Source: Holophagaceae bacterium (GTDB lineage: Bacteria > Acidobacteriota > Holophagae > Holophagales > Holophagaceae). From it: a stretch of 64,000 nt of DNA. A model generated the notes under the pieces. The model was not told where the DNA came from. It searched no databases and saw nothing but the letters and a program-made list of their open reading frames with translations. The DNA lies in NCBI GenBank assembly GCA_016722505.1, contig JADKJH010000005.1, positions 221,218-285,217 of the forward strand. The letters are read 5' to 3'. Position numbers and translations under genes: made by a program. Positions 35,713-44,300 of the stretch are shown here, one piece after another. The first letter of the stretch is position 1; every line of letters starts with the position of its first letter.

Positions 35713-36720
35713 ATGCCCAACCCCACCCCAAAGCCTGAAAATCCGGCGGCGCAGAATGGCCGCAGGGCACTTCGGCTCAGCCGACCGGACTCCAGCCGGT
35801 TCATCACCCTGATGCTGGTCTTCAGCCACAAAACCTTCCGGTGGTCTGTCTCGAAGAAAGGGTTGTCCTGGATGGCGGGGAGCATCGCAGGGGTCTGGGC
35901 CATCGCCATGATCGGTTCCGGCTATGGGTTTTGGGCCACCAAAAAAATCATGAGCTTCGACCGCCTGCAGAAAGAAACCCAGGAGCAGCAAAACCGGCTC
36001 CGGAGCACGCTGGATCAAGCCACTGGCCTGGAAGGGGAAATCAACGCCTTGCGCAAGCAGCATGAGGAACTCCTTCACTTGCTGGATCCCAAAGTTCCAC
36101 CCCCCCGCATTCCACCCATGCCCGGGCGGCCAGACAAATCCCACGCCCAAACCGAATCCGGGCCGAAAGACGCAACAGCCCAGCGGCTCAGCAAACTAAA
36201 AATGGACATTGAGAAGAGCGAAAGCGCAGCGGTAGCCATCAGAGCCCAGATGGCCCCCATCATTGACGCCTGGATCCATACACCTTCCATTCCGCCCACG
36301 GCCGGATACCTGAGTTCGGGATTCGGAGTGCGCCTCAATCCATTCGCCGGACGGGATGAAGCCGAGGGGGGATTCGGATTCCACTCTGGGCTCGATATCA
36401 CCAATGCCGAAGGCACGCCAATCCAGGCAACAGCGGATGGTGTCGTCGAAAGCGCCGGCTGGATGGATCGCTACGGCTATGCAGTGGTTTTAAAACACAA
36501 CGAGGATCTTGAGACGTTATATGGACATATGGCCCGCTGGGATGTTCAAGCGGGACAGACCGTGCACAGAGGCGATATCCTTGGGAAGATGGGCCAAAGT
36601 GGCCATGCCACGGGAGTCCATCTGCATTACGAAGTCCGTCTTCGCGGCAAGCCCGTGAATCCCACGCAGTATCTACGGCTCCAGCGGGAATGGCTGTCTA
36701 CACTCGGGGGGCAGCCCTGA
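35713..36720 (+). CDS. M23-family peptidase (LytM-type), membrane anchored
   Basis: A 335-residue protein with a cytoplasmic N-terminus, one transmembrane helix (about 52-72), a coiled coil (LQKETQEQQNRLRSTLDQA), a Pro-rich stretch, and a C-terminal M23 domain. Zinc-site motifs are FHSGLDITNAEGTPI (HxxxD) and GVHLHYEVRLRGKPVNP (HxH). The overall layout matches cell-wall endopeptidases or EnvC/NlpD-like amidase activators that govern peptidoglycan cutting. It is 82 bases upstream of a bactofilin; M23 peptidases are frequent bactofilin partners in cell-shape control. Confidence 0.9.
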   Translation: MPNPTPKPENPAAQNGRRALRLSRPDSSRFITLMLVFSHKTFRWSVSKKGLSWMAGSIAGVWAIAMIGSGYGFWATKKIMSFDRLQKETQEQQNRLRSTLDQATGLEGEINALRKQHEELLHLLDPKVPPPRIPPMPGRPDKSHAQTESGPKDATAQRLSKLKMDIEKSESAAVAIRAQMAPIIDAWIHTPSIPPTAGYLSSGFGVRLNPFAGRDEAEGGFGFHSGLDITNAEGTPIQATADGVVESAGWMDRYGYAVVLKHNEDLETLYGHMARWDVQAGQTVHRGDILGKMGQSGHATGVHLHYEVRLRGKPVNPTQYLRLQREWLSTLGGQP

Positions 36721-36779
36721 GCATTTTCTAACCTGTCCTGAGCACTTTCTGACCAGCTCTGAGCATTTTTTGACCACCC
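36717..36779 (+). repeat. Three 21-bp tandem repeats between M23 and bactofilin genes
   Basis: Units start at 36717, 36738 and 36759 and follow the consensus CTGAGCAYTTTCTGACC plus four variable bases. The stop codon of the M23 gene (TGA at 36718-36720) lies inside the first unit. The repeats end 11 bases before the bactofilin ribosome-binding site AGGAGG. There are no spacers, so it is not CRISPR. A binding-site array or replication slippage are possible. Confidence 0.85.
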
Positions 36780-36802
36780 CGACTCTCATCAGGAGGCTCC
36801 CC

Positions 36803-37378
36803 ATGTTCAACGCGAAAACCAAAGAACACTCGCCTGTCGTCCACAGCCTTCTGGGAAAGGGCACCCTGTGGAAGGGCGAGATCCACACGGGTGAGCATTC
36901 CTTGCGGATTGAAGGCACTGTGGAAGGCACCATCCACAGCGAAGGCGAGGTCACCATCGCGCCCAGTGGCTTGGTGAATGGCACCATCCACGCCAAACAC
37001 ATGATCGCCACAGGCAGGGCCAAGGGCGTATTCAAAATCTTGGAGTGTCTGGAGATCCACGGCACGGGGTGTGTCGAAGGCGATGTGGAAGTCGGCAGCC
37101 TGGTGGTGGATGAGGGTGGCACGCTTCAGGGCACATGCACCCGCCGTGGCATGAACAAGCCTGAAAACCTGGCTCACAAACCAGAAGAAAGGGCCGAACC
37201 CAAACCAGAAACGAAGTCTGATAAGCCAAAATTAGACAACAAGAAGAATGGCGCTGCCGCCCATAGCCCCCTGCATGTGACCATCCCGCCCCACACCAAC
37301 TCTGAACAAAAAAATGAAAATGAGAATGCAGTGTTGGTGGGCGCCGGTGCCAATGGCAAGGGCAACGAACGCAGTTAG
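36803..37378 (+). CDS. Bactofilin
   Basis: A 191-residue bactofilin, a non-nucleotide-binding cytoskeletal polymer. The central beta-helix is GKGTLWKGEIHTGEHSLRIE, GTVEGTIHSEGEVTIAPSGL, VNGTIHAKHMIATGRAKGVF and CVEGDVEVGSLVVDEGGTLQ, with the regular hydrophobic/Gly periodicity of the DUF583 fold. The N-terminal tail is short; the C-terminal tail (about 120-191) is Lys/Glu/Asn-rich and disordered (EERAEPKPETKSDKPK). AGGAGG lies six bases before the ATG at 36803. The upstream M23 peptidase suggests a shared role in shaping the wall. Confidence 0.92.
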   Translation: MFNAKTKEHSPVVHSLLGKGTLWKGEIHTGEHSLRIEGTVEGTIHSEGEVTIAPSGLVNGTIHAKHMIATGRAKGVFKILECLEIHGTGCVEGDVEVGSLVVDEGGTLQGTCTRRGMNKPENLAHKPEERAEPKPETKSDKPKLDNKKNGAAAHSPLHVTIPPHTNSEQKNENENAVLVGAGANGKGNERS

Positions 37379-37388
37379 GTTAGGGCAG

Positions 37389-38441
37389 TTAGGCCGGAAA
37401 CAGTCCTGGCGTCCAAAGTCCTGCCTTTTCAGACAGGCCCAACGACAGGTTCATGTTTTGCACCGCCTGGCCAGCCATGCCTTTGATCAAATTGTCCAAG
37501 GCTACGAGAATGACGGCGCTGCGGCCATTTCCTTTGATGCCGATTTCGCAGAAATTGGTGCCCACCACCGAAGCGGTGCGTGGGGAGCCCTCAACCTGCC
37601 GAATGAAGGGCGCGTTCCGGTAGGCCGCCTGGAAGCGCTGCCGCAATCCAGACTCATCCAGGCCTTCGGGAAGGCAGAATTGCACCGTGGCGAAGATCCC
37701 GCGCACCAGGGGCGCGGAATGGGGGACGAAGGAGAGTTGGGCGGTGATGCCCAGGCTATGTATGAGTCCTTCCATCTCAGCCTGATGCTGGTGCTCCAGG
37801 GCTTTGTAGGCACGAAAATCATGGGCCCGTGTGGGATGATGGGTGGTCTCCGAAGGCAAAGCGCCAGAACCGCTGGAGCCCGTGATCCCGCACACGGCGA
37901 TGAAGCCCAGATCCAGGCCCTGAAGGGGCAGCAGCGCCAATTGCACGGCCGTGGCGAAGCACCCGGGATTTGCGATCCGTGTGGTTTCCCTCAGGGCCGA
38001 GGCCTTCCATTCCGACAGCCCATAGACGAAGGTCCCTAGGCGGTCGGCACAGGGATGGGCTTTGCCATAAGCCGATTCGAACAGTTGGCCATCAGACAAT
38101 CGGAAATCCCCGCTGAGATCAATCAGCGTGACCCGGTCTGCTATGCCCGCGGATGCCCATTGGGATTCCAAGCCCTTCAACTGATTTGCCAACTCGAAGT
38201 GCGGCTGCGCTGAAAACACGGCGATGGCGCCATCTTCTGGAAGCGCGCTCCAATCCGCCTCTGCATAATATGCATCATCCAGGAAACCTCGAAGGTTCGG
38301 ATGGGCCTTCCAGACCTTTTGGCCCGCATGGGATTTTGAAACCGCCAGAATGGACGCCACATTCGGATGGCCAATGAGCAATCTCAGCAATTCGCCGCCG
38401 CCATACCCCGCAGCGCCCAGGATGATCGCGTGGACCTTCAC
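37389..38441 (-). CDS. argC: N-acetyl-gamma-glutamyl-phosphate reductase
   Basis: Reduces N-acylglutamyl phosphate to the semialdehyde with NADPH. The 350-residue protein has the Rossmann start MKVHAIILGAAGYGGGELLR, the catalytic Cys in ANPGCFATAVQLALLPL, and the substrate residues in GITGSSGSGALPSETTHH and FVPHSAPLVRGIFATV. It is the last gene of the arginine operon and overlaps the upstream P-loop gene by four bases. It converges with bactofilin ten bases away. Confidence 0.95.
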   Translation of the reverse strand: MKVHAIILGAAGYGGGELLRLLIGHPNVASILAVSKSHAGQKVWKAHPNLRGFLDDAYYAEADWSALPEDGAIAVFSAQPHFELANQLKGLESQWASAGIADRVTLIDLSGDFRLSDGQLFESAYGKAHPCADRLGTFVYGLSEWKASALRETTRIANPGCFATAVQLALLPLQGLDLGFIAVCGITGSSGSGALPSETTHHPTRAHDFRAYKALEHQHQAEMEGLIHSLGITAQLSFVPHSAPLVRGIFATVQFCLPEGLDESGLRQRFQAAYRNAPFIRQVEGSPRTASVVGTNFCEIGIKGNGRSAVILVALDNLIKGMAGQAVQNMNLSLGLSEKAGLWTPGLFPA

Positions 38442-39493
38442 GCCCGCCCCGCTTTCCGGCTCTCCACCAGGTCCAGAATGAAATCGCCGAGTCCTTGGGC
38501 ATCATTGCGGGCATTCCTGGCCGGCAGCCCCAGCACCTGCTCCACGAAGCGCACCCCCACGCGGTTGTCCGTCGCGGGCCCAGCGATGAGATCCACGGAA
38601 ATCCCAAAGCTCTCATTCAGGAATTTAACGCCTCCAGCAACGCCCACGGGATCATTGGCACAGAGCACAAAGGCCGTGGAAAGTGGCCGCAGTTCTGGAT
38701 CTGCGAAAATAGCCTGAACGCCGTATTCGCCCATGATTCCGTCCCCAGTTTCAGCCACGATGACATCCACGCCACGGGAAGCCGCTTCTGAAAACAGGAC
38801 CTTGGCCGCGGCCGCCGCATTTTCCGCATTGGTGGTCACCACCCCCGCATCGGTGAAATCCAAAGCGACCTCTGCGCCATAATCGCGCATCCCGAGTATG
38901 TCCCTCATCAGTCCCACCCCTGTCAGCTTCAGCCCTCCCACGCGTAATCCGGCGGCCCTGAAACGCCGCACCAAGGCACAGGCCGCGGCGGTCTTGCCGG
39001 AATTCATGCAGGTGCCGGCCACGAAAATGACGGGACACGCGGGGAGTGGACCTCCAGCCTTCAAGGCGCCCTGCTGGATGTTGGCGGGGTGTCCCTGCCG
39101 CTTCTGGAATTCCGGGTAGACCAGAACCTGGCCCAATATTTCAATTTCGAAGGGAGGCCCCACATCCGGGTTATGGGACACGCAATGCCCGAGCACGCCG
39201 CCCAAGTTCAGGACGTTGAGCCTGTCCCCGATCTTCACTGATGAAGGCAGCACTCCCTCGTAGCCGTGGAGCGCGTTACGGTGGCCCAGGGCGCCCACGA
39301 TCAGATCTCCATTCTGCAACATGCTCATGCGGCCGAACACGTCCTCCAATTGGTTGTAGACGCTTTTATCGCCTAGGATCCGGCCAGCCAGCACAGCCCC
39401 CGGCTCGGCCTTGATGGATTCGGTCAGCGTCACCATCCGATCCAGCCTGAGGTTCCTCGTCACGGACGCGATCTTGTCGAGATGGATCCTCAT
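38438..39493 (-). CDS. P-loop protein of DUF1611/BioD-like type inside the arginine operon (unknown)
   Basis: A 351-residue protein. An N-terminal alpha/beta part (about 1-145; GALGHRNALHGYEGVLPSSV, LNLGGVLGHCVSHNPDVGPP) precedes a P-loop domain with Walker A FVAGTCMNSGKTAAACALV, then GLKLTGVGLMRDILGMRDYG, DVIVAETGDGIMGEYGVQAI and a C-terminal LIAGPATDNRVGVRF. The layout recalls DUF1611 and dethiobiotin-synthetase/MobB-like enzymes. It overlaps argC and argG by four bases on each side, so it is made in step with them. DUF1611 includes DgcN, described as a D-glutamate N-acetyltransferase. As no argA or argJ is seen here, a glutamate N-acyltransferase role is a reasonable hypothesis, not a finding. 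Confidence 0.6.
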   Translation of the reverse strand: MRIHLDKIASVTRNLRLDRMVTLTESIKAEPGAVLAGRILGDKSVYNQLEDVFGRMSMLQNGDLIVGALGHRNALHGYEGVLPSSVKIGDRLNVLNLGGVLGHCVSHNPDVGPPFEIEILGQVLVYPEFQKRQGHPANIQQGALKAGGPLPACPVIFVAGTCMNSGKTAAACALVRRFRAAGLRVGGLKLTGVGLMRDILGMRDYGAEVALDFTDAGVVTTNAENAAAAAKVLFSEAASRGVDVIVAETGDGIMGEYGVQAIFADPELRPLSTAFVLCANDPVGVAGGVKFLNESFGISVDLIAGPATDNRVGVRFVEQVLGLPARNARNDAQGLGDFILDLVESRKAGRA

Positions 39494-40683
39494 TGGACAC
39501 CTCCGCTATTCAATGCGAGCATCTGCGGAACGCCATAGAGCTTAGCGAAACCCGCTGCCTCAGCCCCGCTCCAGAGATGATTGGCCTCTCCATAGCTGGC
39601 GATTTTGGAATTCATCAATCCAAAGGGCGACCGCACGCCATCCACTGAAAAACAGTGCGGCTGCAATGTCAACCGGGCGTCCCCGCTCACCTTCGACTGG
39701 CTGGAGGAGAGGAAGGCTTCGAGATCCCGCACCAACGGATCGAAAAACCTTCCCTCATGCAGTAAAGATCCATAAAGATTGCCGAGGGACTCCTTCCAGA
39801 AAAGTTGCTGGCCGGACAGCACCAGCTTTTCCAACTCGCGGTGGGCGCCAATCAACAAGTGGGCCGCTGGGGCTTCAAATCCCACCCGCCCCTTGATGCC
39901 GAGAATGGTGTCGCCGAGATGCACGCCACGCCCAATTCCATAGGTCTTGCCCAATTGGTTCAGAGCGGCGATGAGCGCCACTGGTTCCATGGCTGCATCA
40001 TTCAGTGCCACGGGGACACCGTTCTTAAAGGAAATTGTAAGTTCGAAGGGTGCAAGGTCCGTGGAAATCGCCCCACCTGGGTACGCAGCCTTTGGCAGTG
40101 ATGACCAAGGATCCAAGGTCTCCGCGCCACCAATACTGGTGCCCCACATACCTTCGTTGATGGAATACGTCGCCGTCCTGGCGGCTACTTCGAACCCCTT
40201 GGACGCGAGGAAGGCGACTTCGTCCGCCCGCGAAAGCGCCAACTCCCGGATAGGCGTGAGGATGGATAGCTCTGGGGCAAGACTGCGGAAGGCTACATCG
40301 AAGCGAACCTGATCATTGCCGGCGCCCGTAGAACCATGGGCAAGTGCCTCCACACCCAGCTCTTTCGCCACCGTAACCACTGCTTGGGCCTGGCAAACCC
40401 GCTCGGCGGAAACGGATAAAGGGTAGGCCTGGCCCCGCAGCACATTGCCGTAGATGAGATAGCGGAGGAAGCCGTCGAAGAGCGTTTTCTTGGCATCCAC
40501 GGTTCGATGTGCCACCGCGCCCAGCGCGGCGCTGGCAACCTCGATGCGGGCCAGTTCTTCGGTGGAAAAACCACCGGTATCCACGGTCACGGTACTTACA
40601 GACCAGCCCTGTTCCTGCAGATACACCACACAAAAAGAAGTGTCCAACCCGCCTGAAAAAGCCAATAGAACCTGTTTAGGCAT
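39490..40683 (-). CDS. argG: Argininosuccinate synthase
   Basis: Joins citrulline and aspartate with ATP. The start MPKQVLLAFSGGLDTSFCVV at 40683 begins with the PP-loop SGGLDTS and gives 397 residues; a longer upstream reading frame is inside argH. Other motifs: ALAHGSTGAGNDQVRFDVAF, YSINEGMWGTSIGG and EPVALIAALNQLGKTYGIGR. Sequence is more diverged than the usual ArgG, yet the citrulline/Asp-site pattern is kept. It overlaps argH by eight bases upstream and the P-loop gene by four downstream. Confidence 0.92.
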   Translation of the reverse strand: MPKQVLLAFSGGLDTSFCVVYLQEQGWSVSTVTVDTGGFSTEELARIEVASAALGAVAHRTVDAKKTLFDGFLRYLIYGNVLRGQAYPLSVSAERVCQAQAVVTVAKELGVEALAHGSTGAGNDQVRFDVAFRSLAPELSILTPIRELALSRADEVAFLASKGFEVAARTATYSINEGMWGTSIGGAETLDPWSSLPKAAYPGGAISTDLAPFELTISFKNGVPVALNDAAMEPVALIAALNQLGKTYGIGRGVHLGDTILGIKGRVGFEAPAAHLLIGAHRELEKLVLSGQQLFWKESLGNLYGSLLHEGRFFDPLVRDLEAFLSSSQSKVSGDARLTLQPHCFSVDGVRSPFGLMNSKIASYGEANHLWSGAEAAGFAKLYGVPQMLALNSGGVQ

Positions 40684-42067
40684 TCGTGTCTCCGAAAGCA
40701 AATAGCGCCGTCTCCTTGGTTGCCAGAAAGCTCCGCCTCTCCCGGATCCACACCCGCTGGCCGTCCAATTCAACTTGCGAAAGATCTAGACCCAGATCAG
40801 AGGAAGAACCCACATGGGCGGGGACCGGGGCAATACGATCCGGTGCAAATCCACCTGCTTGGATCTGCTTCCCCACAACCTGATAGGCGTCCCTGAATGA
40901 GAGCCCCTGCCGCACCAGATCGTAGGCTTCCTGGGCAGCATAAAGGTCGTCTGAGCAAGCGGATTCACATGTCTCCATGTTCACGTTCAGGCTTGAAATA
41001 ACCTGCGTGAGGATGCCGAAGGCTTCAACGCCATTGGCCAAGGCTGCGAACATCGGTTTCTTCAGCAATTGCAAATCCCGATGGTAATTCGAGGGCAGCC
41101 CGACAGCGATCTGCTCCACCTGGTTCGCCAGCCCGCGCAGTTCGCCCATCCTGCCCCGCAACAGTTCCACCACATCTGGGTTCCGCTTTTGCGGCATGAT
41201 GCTCGATCCAGTGGTGAAAGCATCTGGCAGGGACAGGAAGCCAAACTCCTCGGTGGTGTAGAGGGCAAGATCCCAGAGGGCTTTTTCCACCACGAAAGCA
41301 ACGGAATTGAGCCAATGGAGAATGGCCAGCTCGTGCCGGCCACGGGAATTCTGCACATCCACCACGCTGCGCTGCACGGCGCTAAATCCCAGTAATTCCG
41401 AGGTGAAGGCGCGATTCATGGGTAATGGAACGCCAAAGCCCGCGGCACTTCCTAAAGGGCATTTGTCCAATCGCGCCTGGAGCGATTTCAGAGCTTCCAA
41501 TTCCTCCAATAGTCCTTCAGCGAAGGCAGCCCCCCAAAGCCCGAAAGTCGAAGGCATCGCACGTCGGAGATGCGTATAGCCCGGCATCTGCACGTGCTGG
41601 TTGGCAGCGGCGAAATCCAGAAACGCCTGGGCCAATGCTGCGATGCCGTCACCGGCATCAAGCAGCGCTTCCCGATAGAAAAGCCGCAGGGCCAGAACCA
41701 CCTGATCATTCCGTGATCTCCCCAGATGGATGCGTCGCCCTGCCTCGCCAAGCTTGCTCGTCAGATGCGCTTCGATGGCCGTATGGCAATCCTCCTGCTC
41801 CGCCGTGATGTTGAAGGCGCGCGACTTGGCCAGGGTCCGTATGTTGTTCAGCTCGGCCACCAGTGCTTTGGCATCAGCGATGTCCAGGAGGCCGACGGAG
41901 GCCAACATCTGCGCATGGGCCGCGGACCCCATGGAATCGAAGGGCACAAGCTTTAAATCCGTGACCGGGTCTTCACCGACGGTGAAGCGGTGGATGACCT
42001 CGTCGAGAGGCAGGCCCTTGGCCCAAAGCTGCATGGCCCCGCCCCTTTCATCCTTCTCATTGGGCAT
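40676..42067 (-). CDS. argH: Argininosuccinate lyase
   Basis: Splits argininosuccinate to arginine and fumarate. The ATG at 42067 has GGAGG six bases upstream, so it is preferred to the internal MQLWAKG start. The 463-residue fumarase-superfamily protein has IHLGRSRNDQVVLALRLF, MPGYTHLRRAMPSTFGLW and the superfamily signature GSSIMPQKRNPDVVELLRGR with the catalytic Ser. It overlaps argE by 11 bases. The last segment (ERRSFLATKETALFAFGDTNA) is longer than usual. Confidence 0.94.
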   Translation of the reverse strand: MPNEKDERGGAMQLWAKGLPLDEVIHRFTVGEDPVTDLKLVPFDSMGSAAHAQMLASVGLLDIADAKALVAELNNIRTLAKSRAFNITAEQEDCHTAIEAHLTSKLGEAGRRIHLGRSRNDQVVLALRLFYREALLDAGDGIAALAQAFLDFAAANQHVQMPGYTHLRRAMPSTFGLWGAAFAEGLLEELEALKSLQARLDKCPLGSAAGFGVPLPMNRAFTSELLGFSAVQRSVVDVQNSRGRHELAILHWLNSVAFVVEKALWDLALYTTEEFGFLSLPDAFTTGSSIMPQKRNPDVVELLRGRMGELRGLANQVEQIAVGLPSNYHRDLQLLKKPMFAALANGVEAFGILTQVISSLNVNMETCESACSDDLYAAQEAYDLVRQGLSFRDAYQVVGKQIQAGGFAPDRIAPVPAHVGSSSDLGLDLSQVELDGQRVWIRERRSFLATKETALFAFGDTNA

Positions 42068-43145
42068 GACAGGCCTCCGCGGGATTCTGCGGGGCTTTCA
42101 GAGCCTCCTCGAAGAAGTTGTGGATGAGTTTCAGATAACAATCCACACCTGCATCAAGTTCCGGTCGGGTGAGGTATTCGTTTGGCTGGTGGCTCCGATG
42201 GGTGTCGCCAGGGCCGATTTTCACGGTGGGTAGATCCCCCAGGAAGGCCCAGTCGCTGGTGGTGTGGGATCCCACCGGGCCTTTGTTGCCATTGGCTTTC
42301 AAGGCCGCCAGAAGAATGGGCTGGTCAGGGCTTGTGGCTTTGGGCAGGTACCTGGCGGAATGGATGATGACCTCGCTTTCGAGTTGGGAGGCCAGGTCCG
42401 CTGCCAATGCTTCATGGTCAAGATTCGGGGTAGTGCGAAGGTCAACAAAGAATTCGCAGGTGTCGGGCACTTGATTCCGAGCGAGGCCACCGGTCATTTG
42501 GGTCACCTGCGCCTTGGCGGCGCCCAGCAACGGGTGACCCGGAAAAGCCATGGCCGACAATTTGGAAATATCCCGGGCCGCTTTGTGGATGGCATTGTCC
42601 GCGATGCTCGAATGGGCGACATGAGCGCTTCTGCCGCGGGCAATGCATTTCAGGATGAGCATCCCCCGCTGCGCGCCACAGGCCTGCAGGTTGGTCGGTT
42701 CCCCGACCACGGCAGCATCCAAGGGACCGAGATCTTTAAGAATGGTGGAAATCCCTTGGCCTCCGGTCTCCTCTTCAGCGGTGAATGCGAACACCACCGT
42801 GCCCCTTGGAACTCCATCTCCCACGAGCTGCAGGGCCGCGCAAATCATGGCGGTCACACAGCCCTTGGCATCATTGGAGCCCAGGCCGTAGAGCCGGTCA
42901 TCCTGCCACTTGGGATGGTAGGGGTCTGTTTCCCAACCTTCGCTGGGGGGCACCGTGTCGAGGTGCGAATTCATAAGCAATCTGGGACCACCGCTGCCCA
43001 CTTCGAACCATAGGTTGTTCATTGAACGCTGCACCGCAATGCCATGCTCTTGAAGTAAAGAGGTGATGCAATCGGCGATGGCGCCTTCGTATTTCGAAGG
43101 ACTTGGGATGGACACCAGGTCCTCCAAGAGTCGAGCGGGGGTCAT
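42057..43145 (-). CDS. argE: M20-family N-acyl-ornithine/N-acylcitrulline deacylase
   Basis: A 362-residue dinuclear zinc deacylase. Metal and catalytic motifs: LLMNSHLDTVPPSEGW, LYGLGSNDAKGCVTAMI, FTAEEETGGQGI (base Glu) and GSHTTSDWAFLGDLPTVKIGPG near the end. ArgE normally deacetylates N-acetylornithine. Because the neighbouring carbamoyltransferase appears to act on an N-acylated ornithine, the substrate here may rather be N-acetyl- or N-succinyl-citrulline, as in Xanthomonas and Bacteroidetes. It lies between argB (ATGA overlap when the argB frame is repaired) and argH. Confidence 0.88.
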   Translation of the reverse strand: MTPARLLEDLVSIPSPSKYEGAIADCITSLLQEHGIAVQRSMNNLWFEVGSGGPRLLMNSHLDTVPPSEGWETDPYHPKWQDDRLYGLGSNDAKGCVTAMICAALQLVGDGVPRGTVVFAFTAEEETGGQGISTILKDLGPLDAAVVGEPTNLQACGAQRGMLILKCIARGRSAHVAHSSIADNAIHKAARDISKLSAMAFPGHPLLGAAKAQVTQMTGGLARNQVPDTCEFFVDLRTTPNLDHEALAADLASQLESEVIIHSARYLPKATSPDQPILLAALKANGNKGPVGSHTTSDWAFLGDLPTVKIGPGDTHRSHQPNEYLTRPELDAGVDCYLKLIHNFFEEALKAPQNPAEACHAQ

Positions 43146-44121
43146 ACGGCAACCTGGGCGGGCTTATCCGCAGAAGGGGGACGGTCTGTCCGGCGTGGTC
43201 TTCGGCAATTCCCCCAGCGGTCATTGCGGTCATTGAGATCATCGTCCCACTGCCTTCATTGGTGAAAACTTCCGTCAACAGAGCATCTGGAGCCAGGCCG
43301 CTCACCAAATGGACGCTAGGCACACCTCCAACCAATGCCTTCTTCGCGGCATCTAGCTTGGGCCTCATTCCTGCGGTGACGGCGCCGTTTTGTTCAAGCT
43401 GGGCGAGCTTTTCCAAGGTGGCAAAGGGCACCAGGGAAGATGGCCTTTCCACATCCGCCAGAAGCCCTGGCACCTTCAGCAGGAAAAACAGTTTTTCCGC
43501 TTTAACCGCCACCGCGATGGCGGCTGCAAGCGTATCGGCATTCGTGTTGAAAATCGCGCCATCATCGTCTCCAGTGAGCGGTGCGACGACCGGCACAAAA
43601 CCACCTTGGAGGAGATGGGTGAGAACCAAGGGATCCACGGACTGGATGTCACCCACTAGGCCGAAATCCACGGAAGCAGGTTCTACCGCGCCGTCGGCCT
43701 GCACCAAAACGGGAGGCCGTTTGGTGGCGGTGATGAGCCCTGCGTCCACGCCGCTGAGGCCCACGCAAGGAAGGGCGGCAGCCCGGAGATCCGCCAGCAG
43801 GTCCATATGCAGCTTGCCCGCGAAGGCCATCTTGGCAGCATCCAGCACCGCAGGACTGGTGATGCGGCGGCCACCGACCTTGGCGATCGGCAGGTCCATG
43901 GATTCGCAGAGTTGATCCAGGGAAGAACCTCCACCATGGACGATCACCAGCTTGATGGAAAAACTCCATAGCAAAGCCAATTGCTCCGCAACAGCCTTCC
44001 TGATGTTCGGCTGATCCAACAATTCTCCACCCAGCTTCACCACAAAAATCTTCTGGCGGAACTGCCGCACGTATTTGGCCGCGGACCGCAAGGTGGCGTA
44101 GGGATTTGGGGTATGGGGCAT
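43142..44121 (-). CDS. argB: N-acylglutamate kinase, C-terminus disrupted by a one-base frameshift
   Basis: Phosphorylates N-acetyl- (or N-succinyl-) glutamate. It starts at 44121 with GGAGG six bases upstream. Motifs: KIFVVKLGGELLDQPNIRKA, IKLVIVHGGGSSLDQLCESM, KVGGRRITSPAVLDAAKMAF and FNTNADTLAAAIAVAVKAEK, ending TEVFTNEGSGTMIS. Beyond this the raw frame fails to stop and overlaps argE by about 250 bases. Adding one base at the run of five G (43176-43180) yields a stop whose TGA overlaps the argE ATG, matching the coupled style of the operon. The repaired protein is about 326 residues. Confidence 0.9.
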
Positions 44122-44138
44122 GGTCGCCTCCGGAGGGG

Positions 44139-44295
44139 AAAAGTCAAAAAAGTCGAGAAAGTCGAAAAAGTCGAGAAGTTGAAAAGTTGAAAGTTGAAAA
44201 GTCGAAGAGTTGAGTTCGGAGGGATGGGAGCAGCGCGAGTGTTGGCGCCTGGGCTTTTAACTTTTTAACTTTTTAACTTTTCGACTTTTCGACTT
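44139..44295. repeat. AAAGTYG-based inverted repeat array inside the arginine operon
   Basis: Left part (44139-44214) is a run of AAAGTCGA/AAAGTTGA-type words; right part (44254-44295) has CTTTTTAACTTTTTAACTT then TTTTCGACTTTTCGACTT. The two sides are roughly reverse complements over about 40 bases, with a GC-rich middle. It lies exactly between the argF' stop and the argB start, in an otherwise tightly overlapping operon, and would fold into a long stem in the mRNA. No coding potential. Confidence 0.85.
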
Positions 44296-44300
44296 GGCAT

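Noticed and set aside
36717..36779. Possible CRISPR array
   Set aside because: Three units follow each other with no spacers, and no cas gene is present.
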